NCBI RefSeq assembly: GCF_009937975.1
Contig: NZ_AP018441.1
Location: 6,386,001 to 6,450,000, forward strand
Reading direction: 5' to 3'
Length of the DNA stretch: 64,000 nucleotides
Source of the DNA: Undibacterium sp. YM2
GTDB lineage: Bacteria; Pseudomonadota; Gammaproteobacteria; Burkholderiales; Burkholderiaceae_D
Part shown: positions 37,970 through 47,035 of the stretch, piece by piece
Position numbering within the stretch: position 1 is the stretch's first letter
How the letters are laid out: the number at the start of each line of letters is the position of its first letter
Made by a program: the position numbers and the translations under genes
The notes under the pieces: model-generated
Database searches by the model: none
Told to the model about the DNA's origin: nothing
What the model saw: the letters and a program-made list of their open reading frames with translations, nothing else

Positions 37970-38998
37970 ATGCAATACCGTACGCTAGGAAAAACCGGCA
38001 TCAGGGTCAGCCCTTACTGTCTGGGCGCAATGATGTTTGGCGCCGTCGGCAATACTGATCATGAAGATTCCATCCGCATCATCCACAAGGCGCTCGACGC
38101 TGGCATCAACTTTATCGACACGGCAGATTTCTATAGCCGTGGCGAGTCGGAAGAGATTGTTGGCAAGGCGCTCAAGGGCAGGCGCGATGATGTCGTGCTG
38201 GCAACCAAGGCCAATCTGCCTATGGGCACTGACCCCAACCAGCAAGGCAATTCACGACGCTGGCTGGTGCGTGCGGTGGAAAATTCCCTGCGCCGCCTGC
38301 AGACCGATTACATAGACCTGTTCCAGATACACAGGCCAGCACCGGACACCGACATAGAAGAAACCCTGTCGGCACTGACCGACCTGATGCGCGCAGGGAA
38401 AATACGTGCCATAGGATCATCCACCTTCCCGGTGTCTGACATCGTGGAAGCGCAATGGGTGGCAGAAAAGCGTGGGCTGGCACGCTTCCGTTGCGAGCAA
38501 CCATCTTATTCGATACTCAACCGCAGCATAGAAAGGGAAGTGCTGCCGACTTGCGAAAAGTACGGCATGGGCGTGATGGTATGGAGTCCCTTGTCCATGG
38601 GTTTGCTGACCGGCAGATATCGCAAGGGCCAGCAAACCGATAGCGCACGCGTGCGTTTCAATCCCGGCTATATGACAGATGCAGGCAAACTGGACGCTGT
38701 TGAACAACTGATCGTCGTCGCGCAGGAGGCAGGATTATCACTGACACATATGGCGATGGCATTTGCGATTGCCCACCCAGGCGTGACCTCGGCCAACCTG
38801 GGGCCGCGCACGATGGCACAACTGGATGACCTGCTGGCAGGTGCTGGTGTCACGCTCAGTGAAGAAGTACTGGACAAAATAGACCAGATCGTCGCACCTG
38901 GAACTGATGTTGGCCCCTTGCACGCTGCCTACAACCCGCCAGCAATTACCCAGGTCAGGCTACGCCGCAGACCAGATGCAGAACGCGCTGCTGCCTGA
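37970..38998 (+). CDS. Aldo/keto reductase
   Basis: 342 aa, normal for the family. AKR signatures: GAMMFG at the N-terminus, DAGINFIDTADFYSRGESEE with the catalytic Tyr, LATKAN with the catalytic Lys, LFQIHRP with the active-site His, and the NADPH-binding C-terminal segment (GVTSANLGPRTMAQLDDLLAG). NADPH-dependent reduction of aldehydes or ketones in the cytoplasm; substrate unknown. Controlled in all likelihood by the divergent TetR. Confidence 0.94.
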   Translation: MQYRTLGKTGIRVSPYCLGAMMFGAVGNTDHEDSIRIIHKALDAGINFIDTADFYSRGESEEIVGKALKGRRDDVVLATKANLPMGTDPNQQGNSRRWLVRAVENSLRRLQTDYIDLFQIHRPAPDTDIEETLSALTDLMRAGKIRAIGSSTFPVSDIVEAQWVAEKRGLARFRCEQPSYSILNRSIEREVLPTCEKYGMGVMVWSPLSMGLLTGRYRKGQQTDSARVRFNPGYMTDAGKLDAVEQLIVVAQEAGLSLTHMAMAFAIAHPGVTSANLGPRTMAQLDDLLAGAGVTLSEEVLDKIDQIVAPGTDVGPLHAAYNPPAITQVRLRRRPDAERAAA

Positions 38999-39024
38999 GC
39001 AAACATAAACCTGCCCGTAGAAAA

Positions 39025-39055
39025 AAATACCCCCGCATGGGCGGGGGGGGTATTT
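39025..39055. terminator. Terminator with G8 run between convergent genes
   Basis: AAATACCCCCGC, loop ATGG, GCGGGGGGGGTATTT. The left stem has five C and the right eight G, so three G are unpaired or the run length is mis-sequenced. Serves the aldo/keto reductase (+) and helicase (-) genes. Confidence 0.75.
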
Positions 39056-39109
39056 GAACTATTACTTCAGATCTGATGAACTGGCGCCATCATGGCGCCG
39101 TCAGGCCAA

Positions 39110-41440
39110 TCAGGCTTTAGGGCCTTTGCGATGCGGCTTGGCTGCAGCAGCTTTTGGTTTGCCTGCTCCATATCCCTTGGCTTTTTCTGTCACGCGGCGA
39201 TCACCGCCTGCTTTCTTGGGGCCGAAAGGTGAAGGCTGGCTTGTTGGCAGAGGTTTGCGCACATGGTCTTCACCGACCGGGCTGATCTGGATTTGCTTGC
39301 CTGCGACCCAGACACCTTTCAACTGCTTCAGCAATTCCTTGGGCATGCCATCTGGCAAGTCCAGCGTGCTGTAGTCGTCAAAAATATCGATACGGCCTAT
39401 ATGCTTGGCTTCGAGACCGGCTTCATTGGCGATTGCACCAACGATATTGCTAGGCGTTACTGCATCAGCCTTGCCGACTTCGATACGGTAAGTCAGCATG
39501 GGGATGCCGACCTTGCCTTTGCCGTCAGCCTTGTCTTTTTTAGGTTTGGCCGGGCGCTCTTCTTCAAAGGGCGCGCGGGCGGCGCGATCTACGACCTGAT
39601 TCAGCTTGCTGCCAGGTGCGGCTTCAGCTATACGTGGAGCACGTTCACGAGGTGTTTCTTCGCGCGCTGCACGTGGTGCAGGACGGGATGCTGGCGCATT
39701 GCTGCCATTGCCTTTTTCTGCACTGATGCGCAGGGCCTGGCCAGCTACACGTACTGAACTCAGGTGTTCCATCATGTCGCCAGGCAGATTGTCTGGCAGA
39801 TCGAGGATGGTGTAGTCATCATAGATATCGATACGGCCGATGAACTTGGATTCGATATTGGCTTCATTGGCAATTGCACCAACGATATTGCCTGGCTTGA
39901 CGCCATGATCATGACCGACAGCGATGCGGAAAGTCTGCATGCCAGGCTCTGGTGTGCGCGGGCTGTGTTCGCGGCGTGCGCCACGGTCTTCACGCGGTGC
40001 GCGTTCGAATCTATCACCCCGGTCACCCCTGTCACCGCGATCGTTCCTGTCACCACGCTCGGCGCGGGCAGGACGCTCATCGCGCCAGCTATCGTCGTTT
40101 TTCGTTTCTTTACGGTTTTTATCGAGCAGCAAAGGTTCATCGCCACGCGCCATTTTGGCCAGCGCCGCAGCAATTTCCACCGCAGGGATATTTTGCTCAC
40201 GCTCAAAATCTTCGATCAGGGACGTAAATTCTTCCAGACCACCTTGTGCCAGCGTGGCTGAAATCTGGTCCTTGAAGCGGGCGATACGGACATTGTTGAC
40301 TGTCTGTATGGTCGGCAGTTCCAGCGGTGACACTGGCTGACGCGTCGCTCTTTCTATCGCTTTCAAGAGATTCTTTTCGCGTGGCGTGATGAACAGGATG
40401 GCTTCACCACTGCGACCGGCGCGGCCAGTACGGCCAATGCGGTGGGTGTAGCTTTCTGGATCATACGGCACGTCATAGTTGATGACGTGGCTGATACGCT
40501 CTACGTCCAGACCACGGGCAGCCACATCGGTCGCGACCAGGATATCGATCTTGCCGTCTTTCAGTTGCTGGATAGTGCGTTCACGCTGTTGCTGGTTGAT
40601 GTCGCCGTTGATGGCGGCAACCGAGAAGCCTCTTGCATCAAGCCTGGCTGCCAGTTCTTCGGTACCCAGTTTGGTACGGGCAAAAATGATCATGCCGTCG
40701 AAAGTTTCGGCTTCCAGTATGCGTGTCAGGGCATCAAGCTTGTGCATGCCACTGACCAGCCAGTAACGCTGGCGGATATTGTCGGCTGTGCCGGTCTTGG
40801 CAGCAACGGTGACTTCTGCTGGTTTGTTCAGATAAGTCTGGGCGATGCGCTTGATGGCTGACGGCATGGTGGCCGAGAACAAGGCAGTCTGGCGGCCTTC
40901 CGGTGTTTCTTGCAGGATGCGTTCTACGTCATCGATAAAGCCCATGCGCAGCATTTCATCGGCTTCATCCAGCACCAGGGTTTTCAGCGCGGACAAATCC
41001 AGCGTGCCCTTGTCCAGATGGTCGATGACACGGCCAGGTGTGCCCACCACGACATGCACACCGCGGCGCAGGGCCGAGAGTTGCGGGCCATAGCTTTGGC
41101 CGCCGTAGATAGGCAAGACATGGAAACCAGGGATATGGCGTGCATAAGTCTGGAAGGCTTCTGCCACCTGTATTGCCAGCTCACGCGTTGGAGCCAGCAC
41201 CAGCGCCTGCGGCGTGGTCTGACGCACATCCAGGCGTGACAGTATGGGCAGGGCAAAAGCAGCAGTTTTACCGGTACCGGTTTGTGCCTGGCCGAGAACA
41301 TCACGGTTGGACAACAAAATCGGGATGGTGGCCGCCTGTATCGGCGACGGTGTTTCATAGCCTACATCCTGCAAGGCGCGCATGATGGGCGCACTCAATT
41401 GCAGGTCTTCAAAAGTAATCGGGGGTTTGTTTTCTGACAT
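39110..41440 (-). CDS. DEAD-box RNA helicase with two DbpA-type RNA-binding domains
   Basis: 776 aa. Core helicase (1-~370) with Q motif, AQTGTGKT (motif I), PTRELAIQ (Ia), TPGRV (Ib), DEAD (II), SAT (III), and HRIGRTGRAG (VI). Then a helical dimerisation-like segment and an Arg/Asp/Gly-rich linker (RGDRNDRGDRGDRGDR). Two copies of the CsdA/DbpA-type RNA-binding domain follow (~505-580 and ~655-730), both reading NIVGAIANEA…IGRIDI(Y/F)DDY…LDLPD. A basic Lys/Ala tail ends it. E. coli DeaD is 629 aa with one such domain. Role: cold-adaptive RNA unwinding, ribosome assembly or RNA decay by family. It has an AT-rich ~215-bp upstream region. Confidence 0.93.
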   Translation of the reverse strand: MSENKPPITFEDLQLSAPIMRALQDVGYETPSPIQAATIPILLSNRDVLGQAQTGTGKTAAFALPILSRLDVRQTTPQALVLAPTRELAIQVAEAFQTYARHIPGFHVLPIYGGQSYGPQLSALRRGVHVVVGTPGRVIDHLDKGTLDLSALKTLVLDEADEMLRMGFIDDVERILQETPEGRQTALFSATMPSAIKRIAQTYLNKPAEVTVAAKTGTADNIRQRYWLVSGMHKLDALTRILEAETFDGMIIFARTKLGTEELAARLDARGFSVAAINGDINQQQRERTIQQLKDGKIDILVATDVAARGLDVERISHVINYDVPYDPESYTHRIGRTGRAGRSGEAILFITPREKNLLKAIERATRQPVSPLELPTIQTVNNVRIARFKDQISATLAQGGLEEFTSLIEDFEREQNIPAVEIAAALAKMARGDEPLLLDKNRKETKNDDSWRDERPARAERGDRNDRGDRGDRGDRFERAPREDRGARREHSPRTPEPGMQTFRIAVGHDHGVKPGNIVGAIANEANIESKFIGRIDIYDDYTILDLPDNLPGDMMEHLSSVRVAGQALRISAEKGNGSNAPASRPAPRAAREETPRERAPRIAEAAPGSKLNQVVDRAARAPFEEERPAKPKKDKADGKGKVGIPMLTYRIEVGKADAVTPSNIVGAIANEAGLEAKHIGRIDIFDDYSTLDLPDGMPKELLKQLKGVWVAGKQIQISPVGEDHVRKPLPTSQPSPFGPKKAGGDRRVTEKAKGYGAGKPKAAAAKPHRKGPKA

Positions 41441-41655
41441 GGCGATGCTCGCTCGTTCGCTCGTATCGCAGGATGCGACAAGATGGTTATCCCTATAGTT
41501 TACTCTTCTGTGGGTAAGTCAGGGGAAATACCTGCCAGTGGCACTTGACAAAAAATAAAATATTTACTTACTTGTAAAGTATATATTTGATATTATTTCA
41601 TGTGAATTTAGCATGTAAACTAATGAGAAATACCAAATAAACCAAGCTCAACACC

Positions 41656-42057
41656 ATGAAAAAATACTTCGTATTGGCATCTGCCTTTATCTGCCTTGCT
41701 GGCACTGCTCTTACTCCATACACGGCCAGTGCTGCTGACCTGCCCTCTGATCGCATTCGTCAGTACGCAAAAAATCCCCAGGTCGATGTACTGTTGAAAA
41801 TCTCGTATGAGACTGAAGACCAGGCAACCCTGGATACATTCCGCAAGGCCGTTGACGCTCTGGGACTGCATTACGAATTGACGTATAGCTTCTCTGCAGC
41901 CAGCGATAAAGCCACAACAAAAAAATGGAAACTGCAAACCAGCAATAAAGTCGCCGCCCAGGATAACAATGCAGACAAGCAGGTCAGTACCTTGTATGAA
42001 GCGGTCAAATCAAAAGGCGGCAGTTTTTCCTGGTCGGTCGCGCAAACGCCAAAGTAG
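41656..42057 (+). CDS. Small secreted protein of unknown function
   Basis: 133 aa. Signal peptide MKKYFVLASAFICLAGTALTPYTASA, then a ~105-residue mature domain (VDVLLKISYETEDQATLDTFRKAVDALGLHYELTYSF) with the strand-helix-strand look of a ferredoxin-like fold. No Cys in the mature part. Family not recognised. Convergent with the LysR gene, 23 bp apart. Confidence 0.72.
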   Translation: MKKYFVLASAFICLAGTALTPYTASAADLPSDRIRQYAKNPQVDVLLKISYETEDQATLDTFRKAVDALGLHYELTYSFSAASDKATTKKWKLQTSNKVAAQDNNADKQVSTLYEAVKSKGGSFSWSVAQTPK

Positions 42058-42080
42058 ATGGCGTTGAAATACGCTAGAAC

Positions 42081-42959
42081 TCATTTCATAAAATCGATGA
42101 AAGCCCGCAAAGCCGCCGACTGATGACGGCGGCTGGGGTAGTATAAATAGCTGCGCTCAGGCGCTGGCCACCAGTCTTCCAGCACGTATTGCAATTTCCC
42201 CTGCTTCACCAGCTCATCGGCATAGCCACAATAGGTATAGCAAATCCCGGCACCATCGCAGGCGACCCGCGTCGCCACATAGAAATCATCAAACACCAGC
42301 GCGCCGGTAGTGGCAACTTCCATCTTTTCTTGCCCGCGCTGGAATTCCCAGCGATATCTTTGCCCGCTGGGGAAACGGAATTGCATGCATTGATGTTGCA
42401 ACAGATCATGCGGCGTTTCAGGTACACCGTGCTTTTGCAAATAGGCAGGAGAGGCACAAACGACAAAACGGATTTCGCGCCCCACCGGGATAGCCACCAT
42501 GTCCTGCTGCAGGCTTTCACCAAAACGCAGGCCCGCATCAAAGCCCTGTTCCACGATATCGATAAGGGCATCGCTGCTGACGACTTCGAGTTCGACTTCA
42601 GGGTAAGCGGCATGCCAGGCAGCCATGACAGGGGCAAGTGTGAGTTGCGCCGCTGGGCGCGGCACATTCAGGCGCAAACGGCCAACTGGCTTGTCCCTGA
42701 GTTCATTCAGACTTTCCAGGGCACCCTGGATTTCCTGCAGCGCTGGTTGCAGGCTCTGCAGCAGGCGTTCACCCGCCGGTGTCAGGCTGACGCTGCGGGT
42801 AGTTCTTTGCAGCAGGCGCATGCCCAGTTTTTTCTCCATCCTGGTCATGGTGTGGCTCAGTGCAGAAGCCGTAAGCTGCAATTCTTGCGCAGCCTGGCGG
42901 AAACTGCGGCATTCTGCAACGCGGGCGAAAGCCAGTAAATCATTCAAGTCTGGTGACAT
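42081..42959 (-). CDS. LysR family transcriptional regulator
   Basis: 292 aa from ATG 42959 (MSPDLNDLLAFARVAECRSF); the frame is open upstream to 43040 but without LysR-like sequence. N-terminal HTH (FRQAAQELQLTASALSHTMTRMEKKLGMRLLQRTTRSVSLTPAGERLL, in segments) and a LysR substrate-binding domain (VGRLRLNVPRPAAQLTLAPVMAAW, FDAGLRFGESLQQDMVAIPVG). No divergent partner gene of obvious function: the M48 gene starts ~230 bp away on the other strand. Confidence 0.92.
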   Translation of the reverse strand: MSPDLNDLLAFARVAECRSFRQAAQELQLTASALSHTMTRMEKKLGMRLLQRTTRSVSLTPAGERLLQSLQPALQEIQGALESLNELRDKPVGRLRLNVPRPAAQLTLAPVMAAWHAAYPEVELEVVSSDALIDIVEQGFDAGLRFGESLQQDMVAIPVGREIRFVVCASPAYLQKHGVPETPHDLLQHQCMQFRFPSGQRYRWEFQRGQEKMEVATTGALVFDDFYVATRVACDGAGICYTYCGYADELVKQGKLQYVLEDWWPAPERSYLYYPSRRHQSAALRAFIDFMK

Positions 42960-43188
42960 GGGCAGGAGTTCTTTCAATAACGAAAGCATTATATCGGCAC
43001 AGGGAAACATAATACTGGCAGGTGATGCGCTAGCAGCCACAATCTATTGCGTCAATACCATGTTTTGTCAGGTTTAAAAACTTAAACAAAAAATACGGAT
43101 CGCTGCTTTATAATTCTGACGCCATGACTAAATTTGCTTGCTTCTTCTGCAAGCTATAGACAGCTTTTTATATTACTTCAGGATCAAC

Positions 43189-44409
43189 ATGGAGCTTGCT
43201 TCCAGCAAATACCCTTGCCACGCTTTTCACGCATCCCTGCCCGGTGGCCGGGATACTGGTGAACTGAGCCTGTCACAACTGGGGCTCAGTTATCAGGTGG
43301 CTTCCTTGCTGGGCACTTTACCATTTGCGCAACTGGAACTGACACTGGGTGGTGCAGCGAATAAACTGGTCTTCATCAAGCATGCCCACAAGCCTGACCT
43401 GGTGCTGTACACCAGTGACCTCAGCATATTGAAAAATCCGGTCTTGCTTGCTCACCCTGAATGCTCGCGCCAGATCTCTGCGGCGGGCCGCAAACGTGCT
43501 TATGGCTGGGGAGCATTAATAGGCTTCAGCCTGCTTTTGATAGCGGTGCCGGTAGGCCTGATGTGGCAAATGGACACCATGTCTGCCTATGCCGCCAAAC
43601 AGGTGCCCATAGAATGGGAAGAAAAACTCGGTGCCAGCGTGGCTGCCCAGGATGACCTGAAAAACCGGCGCATGCCTAAAGCTGAGGCGGATGTGGTGTT
43701 GAAACCACTCACCGCACCCCTGCTACAAGCCTTGCCGAATTCGCCGTATCGCTACTCTATTTCTATCGTCAATGACAGCGGCGCCAATGCCTATGCCCTG
43801 CCTGGCGGTTATGTCGCCATCCACTCAGGCCTGATCCTGAAGGCGGGTAGTGCAGAAGAATTACTGGGCGTACTTGCGCATGAAATCAGCCATGTAGAAG
43901 AACGTCATGGCACACGCAATATCATAGGCAATGCCGGTATTTACCTGGTTGCCAGTGCCGTGTTTGGCGATGTCAGCGGTTTGCTGGCGGTCTTCAGCAA
44001 TGCTGCGCCCATGCTGCTGAGCCAGCAATATTCGCGCCGCTTTGAAACCGATGCCGATGAAAAAGGTGTGCTGCTATTAAAGCGTGCCAACATCAATCCG
44101 GCAGGTTTGCCGGTCTTTTTTGAACGCATGATTGCAGAAGAAAAAGCCGCTCTGGAAAAAATCGACAACAAGCAGGCACGTGAAGCCTACAAACAAGCCA
44201 TGGGTTTGCTGAGCACTCACCCCACCAGCGAAAAACGCATGGCACATTTGCGCGAGCTCATCGGTAAACCTGAGAAGCCTGAAGCCTACCTGAGTCAGGA
44301 AGCTGCCTTCAAGGATTTGCAGGAGGCCGTCAAAAAATTTGTCGCCAAACCAGCGGCTGGCGAGCCCAAAGATAAACCCGCAGGCCCATCCTCAACACCA
44401 CAATCCTGA
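43189..44409 (+). CDS. M48 family metalloprotease (Oma1/BepA-like)
   Basis: 406 aa from ATG 43189, preceded by AGGA at 6 nt; an upstream TTG frame to 43138 is unlikely. The N-terminal ~100 residues are a soluble beta-rich domain, followed by one membrane helix (GALIGFSLLLIAVPVGLMW, about 113-131). The peptidase domain has LGVLAHEISHVEERHG (HExxH) and the third ligand Glu in SRRFETDADEKG. The C-terminal part is helical with a disordered Lys/Pro tail. This N-terminal-domain/TM/M48 layout resembles Oma1-type membrane quality-control proteases. Followed after 20 bp by three AIM24 genes, likely one operon. Confidence 0.9.
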   Translation: MELASSKYPCHAFHASLPGGRDTGELSLSQLGLSYQVASLLGTLPFAQLELTLGGAANKLVFIKHAHKPDLVLYTSDLSILKNPVLLAHPECSRQISAAGRKRAYGWGALIGFSLLLIAVPVGLMWQMDTMSAYAAKQVPIEWEEKLGASVAAQDDLKNRRMPKAEADVVLKPLTAPLLQALPNSPYRYSISIVNDSGANAYALPGGYVAIHSGLILKAGSAEELLGVLAHEISHVEERHGTRNIIGNAGIYLVASAVFGDVSGLLAVFSNAAPMLLSQQYSRRFETDADEKGVLLLKRANINPAGLPVFFERMIAEEKAALEKIDNKQAREAYKQAMGLLSTHPTSEKRMAHLRELIGKPEKPEAYLSQEAAFKDLQEAVKKFVAKPAAGEPKDKPAGPSSTPQS

Positions 44410-44429
44410 AACACAAAAAGGAGTAATCA

Positions 44430-45089
44430 GTGAAAGCAAATATCAAAGGGGGCCATGCCTTCTCCTACGTCGAGGTAGAACTCGCCCCCGGTGAGAGCAT
44501 CATGACAGAGCCCGATGCCATGTCCAGCATGGATGCCAGCCTGGACCTCACCGCACATTTCAATGGCGGCCTGATCAAGGGTTTGCTGCGCAAATACCTG
44601 GGTGGTGAATCCCTGTTCATCAGCCGCTTTCATAATGCGACTTCGACACCACGCAGCATGACCATCGTCCAGCCTACGCCGGGTGAAGTCCTGTGCAAGG
44701 AGCTCAATGACGAAGTGTATTACATGCAGCCTGGGGCCTTCCTGGCCTGTGAAGAAAGCGTCAAGATAGGCTTGGGCTTTGCCGGTTTTGCATCCTGGAT
44801 TGCGCGTGAAGGCCTGTTCCGCATCAAGGTCAGCGGTCATGGCAAGGTCTGGTTTGGCGCTTATGGCGCATTGCTGGAAAAAGAAGTGAATGGTGAATAC
44901 ATCGTCGATACCAGCCACCTGGTGGCTTACGACCCATCGCTGCGCCTGAATCTGCAACTGGCGGGTGGTTTGTTTTCCAGCTTCTTTGGTGGTGAAGGCC
45001 TGGTCACGCGTGTCAGCGGCAAAGGCAAGATCATCATACAGACGCGCAGTATTTCCAGCCTGGCTAGCTGGCTCAATCCAAAATTGTAA
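44430..45089 (+). CDS. AIM24 family protein, copy 1
   Basis: 219 aa, starting with GTG 44430 behind AAGGAG. One AIM24/TIGR00266 domain: VEVELAPGESIMTEPDAMSSMD…, GGESLFISRFHN, PGAFLACEESVKIGLGF, EGLFRIKVSGHGKVWFGAYGA, EYIVDTSHLVAYDPSL and a GGEGLVTRVSGKGKIIIQTR end. The fold is a double-stranded beta-helix. In yeast, Aim24 is a mitochondrial inner-membrane protein; bacterial roles are unknown. Copy 2 follows after 9 bp. Confidence 0.9.
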   Translation: MKANIKGGHAFSYVEVELAPGESIMTEPDAMSSMDASLDLTAHFNGGLIKGLLRKYLGGESLFISRFHNATSTPRSMTIVQPTPGEVLCKELNDEVYYMQPGAFLACEESVKIGLGFAGFASWIAREGLFRIKVSGHGKVWFGAYGALLEKEVNGEYIVDTSHLVAYDPSLRLNLQLAGGLFSSFFGGEGLVTRVSGKGKIIIQTRSISSLASWLNPKL

Positions 45090-45098
45090 GGACGCATC

Positions 45099-45779
45099 AT
45101 GCACGTAGAATTAGTCAATCAGCCTGGCAATACCGCTGCCAAAGTCAGCCTGCGCCCCGGCGAAGTCTGCACTGCCGAATCCGGTGCCATGCTGGCCATG
45201 AGCAGCAATATGCAAATCACCACGACCACCCATAAAAAACAGGGCGGCTCATTACTGAAGGCAGCCAAGCGCTTGCTCGGCGGTGAATCCCTGTTCCTGA
45301 ATCACTTTGAACCACAGAACACGCCAGGCGAAGTCTGGCTGGGCACTGACCTCGCCGGTGACATGCTGGTCATGCCACTGAACAACGATAACCTCATTGT
45401 TCAGGGCGGTTCTTTCCTCGCCTGTGATGAAGGCATAGAAGTCGATCTGGGCTGGCAGGGTTTTAAATCTATACTGTCTGGCGAAAGCATTTTCTGGCTC
45501 AAGCTCAAGGGCAAAGGCACGGCAGTCCTGTCCTCCTTCGGTGCTATTTATCCCATAGAAGTCGATGGTGATTACATCGTCGATACCGGCCACATCGTCG
45601 CCTTTAGCGAAACCCTGCAATTCTCCATCACCAAGGCGGGCAAGAGCTGGTTGCAATCCATACTTGGTGGCGAAGGCATGGTATGCAAATTCTCTGGCCG
45701 TGGCACGGTCTGGTGCCAGTCCCATAATGAAAGCAGCTTTGGCCAATTACTGGGCCCTGAGCTCAAAGTGCGCGGATAA
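45099..45779 (+). CDS. AIM24 family protein, copy 2
   Basis: 226 aa. Same landmarks as copy 1 (RPGEVCTAESGAMLAMSSNM, GGESLFLNHFEP, GGSFLACDEGIEVDLGWQGF, GDYIVDTGHIVAFSETLQF, GGEGMVCKFSGRGTVWCQSH), but sequence divergence from copy 1 is high, so the duplication is old. RBS AAGGAC. 9 bp after copy 1 and 11 bp before copy 3. Confidence 0.9.
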   Translation: MHVELVNQPGNTAAKVSLRPGEVCTAESGAMLAMSSNMQITTTTHKKQGGSLLKAAKRLLGGESLFLNHFEPQNTPGEVWLGTDLAGDMLVMPLNNDNLIVQGGSFLACDEGIEVDLGWQGFKSILSGESIFWLKLKGKGTAVLSSFGAIYPIEVDGDYIVDTGHIVAFSETLQFSITKAGKSWLQSILGGEGMVCKFSGRGTVWCQSHNESSFGQLLGPELKVRG

Positions 45780-45790
45780 GGACAAAAACA

Positions 45791-46873
45791 ATGAATAACA
45801 CGATGATAGATGTCGTCCTCACCGGTGAACTGGCTGAAGGCATCAGTTTTGAACAGGCTTGCGCTACAGTCGAAAAATTGTTCAAGCTCCCGGCAGAACA
45901 AGCCAGGCAATTGCTGGAAACCGCACCACGCGTCATCAAACGTGGGCTTGATAGCGAGACCGCAGAAAAATACCGCCTGACCATAGAAAAAAATGGCCTG
46001 AAGGTGCGCCTGCAAGGTGATGCGGATACTGCGGCGAAAAGTGAAGTCCTGGCTCCCGAAACAGCCGCTGTACCCGCAACTGCAGTTACGTCAGCAGTTG
46101 TGGCTCAAGCTCCCGTTGAAGCTGCACCAGCAATCGCCAGACAGGAAACTGCGGTCAGTACAACTGCTACAGCGCTGGCTCCAGCGCAGCCAGTTGCAGC
46201 AACCGATTTCGCCGGTCTGAAATTCAGGATCGATGGCAGCCCTGATTTTGGCTTCGTCACTGTCCAGCTACCACCCGGACAAATGCTGAAAGTGGAAGCC
46301 AGCGCCATGGCCACGATGGACACCAACCTGGTCATGAAAACCAAGATGAAAGGCGGTATCTCACGCATGCTGTCGGGTGAAAACCTGTTCCTTAATGAAT
46401 TCACCGCTGAAAACGGCCCAGGCGAAATCGGTATCGCCCCAGCCACACCCGGCGACCTGATCCACCGCTACATGCGCGGCGAAACCCTGTACCTGCAAAG
46501 TGGTGCCTTTGTTGCCAGTACTCCAGGCATCAACATAGAAACCAAATGGCAGGGCTTTACCAAAGGCTTCTTTTCCGGCGAAAGCCTGTTCCTGATACGC
46601 GCCTCCGGTGAGGGTGATTTGTGGCTCAACAGCTACGGCGCCATCATAGAAATCGACGTCAAGGACGGCTACGTCGTCGACACCGGCAACATCGTCGCCT
46701 TCACCGAAGGCCTGGAGTACAGCATCAGCAAAGTCGGCGGCTACAAGTCGCTATTCTTCTCCGGCGAAGGCTTCGTCTGCCGCTTCAAGGGTGAAGGTAA
46801 ATTGTGGATACAGACACGCAGCGTTGGCGCATTTGCTGGTTGGGCTGGGCAGTATCGTCCGACTAAGGATTAA
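45791..46873 (+). CDS. AIM24 family protein, copy 3, with N-terminal extension
   Basis: 360 aa. The C-terminal ~220 residues are an AIM24 domain like the two upstream copies (GFVTVQLPPGQMLKVEASAMATMD, SGENLFLNEFTAENGPG, DGYVVDTGNIVAFTEGLEY, SGEGFVCRFKGEGKLWIQTR). It adds a ~75-residue N-terminal domain (ISFEQACATVEKLFKLPAEQARQLLETAPRVIKRGL…) that looks like a ribosomal-L7/L12-like or zinc-ribbon-free helical module seen in bacterial stress proteins, then an Ala/Val/Gln-rich linker (~80-135). Last gene of the M48-AIM24 cluster. Confidence 0.88.
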   Translation: MNNTMIDVVLTGELAEGISFEQACATVEKLFKLPAEQARQLLETAPRVIKRGLDSETAEKYRLTIEKNGLKVRLQGDADTAAKSEVLAPETAAVPATAVTSAVVAQAPVEAAPAIARQETAVSTTATALAPAQPVAATDFAGLKFRIDGSPDFGFVTVQLPPGQMLKVEASAMATMDTNLVMKTKMKGGISRMLSGENLFLNEFTAENGPGEIGIAPATPGDLIHRYMRGETLYLQSGAFVASTPGINIETKWQGFTKGFFSGESLFLIRASGEGDLWLNSYGAIIEIDVKDGYVVDTGNIVAFTEGLEYSISKVGGYKSLFFSGEGFVCRFKGEGKLWIQTRSVGAFAGWAGQYRPTKD

Positions 46874-46947
46874 GCGAAGGCGAAATGTTGGACTCTCCCA
46901 TTTTTTGAATTGTGGCGACGGTGCCATCCTTTGGATGGATGGTGGCT

Positions 46948-46977
46948 GGGTTTCGCAAAGCACGCTTTCTGAAACCC
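46948..46977. terminator. Hairpin between AIM24 copy 3 and the monooxygenase
   Basis: GGGTTTC (46948-46954) and GAAACCC (46971-46977) pair around an inner AAAGC-AC-GCTTT stem, giving a compact hairpin between convergent genes. There is no T tract, so a terminator role is tentative. A further short inverted pair around CTCCCCTTGCAAGGGAG follows. Confidence 0.45.
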
Positions 46978-47035
46978 TGACATCCTCCCCTTGCAAGGGA
47001 GAGCAACACTAATCCAGCTGCTATTTTTCAATGCA

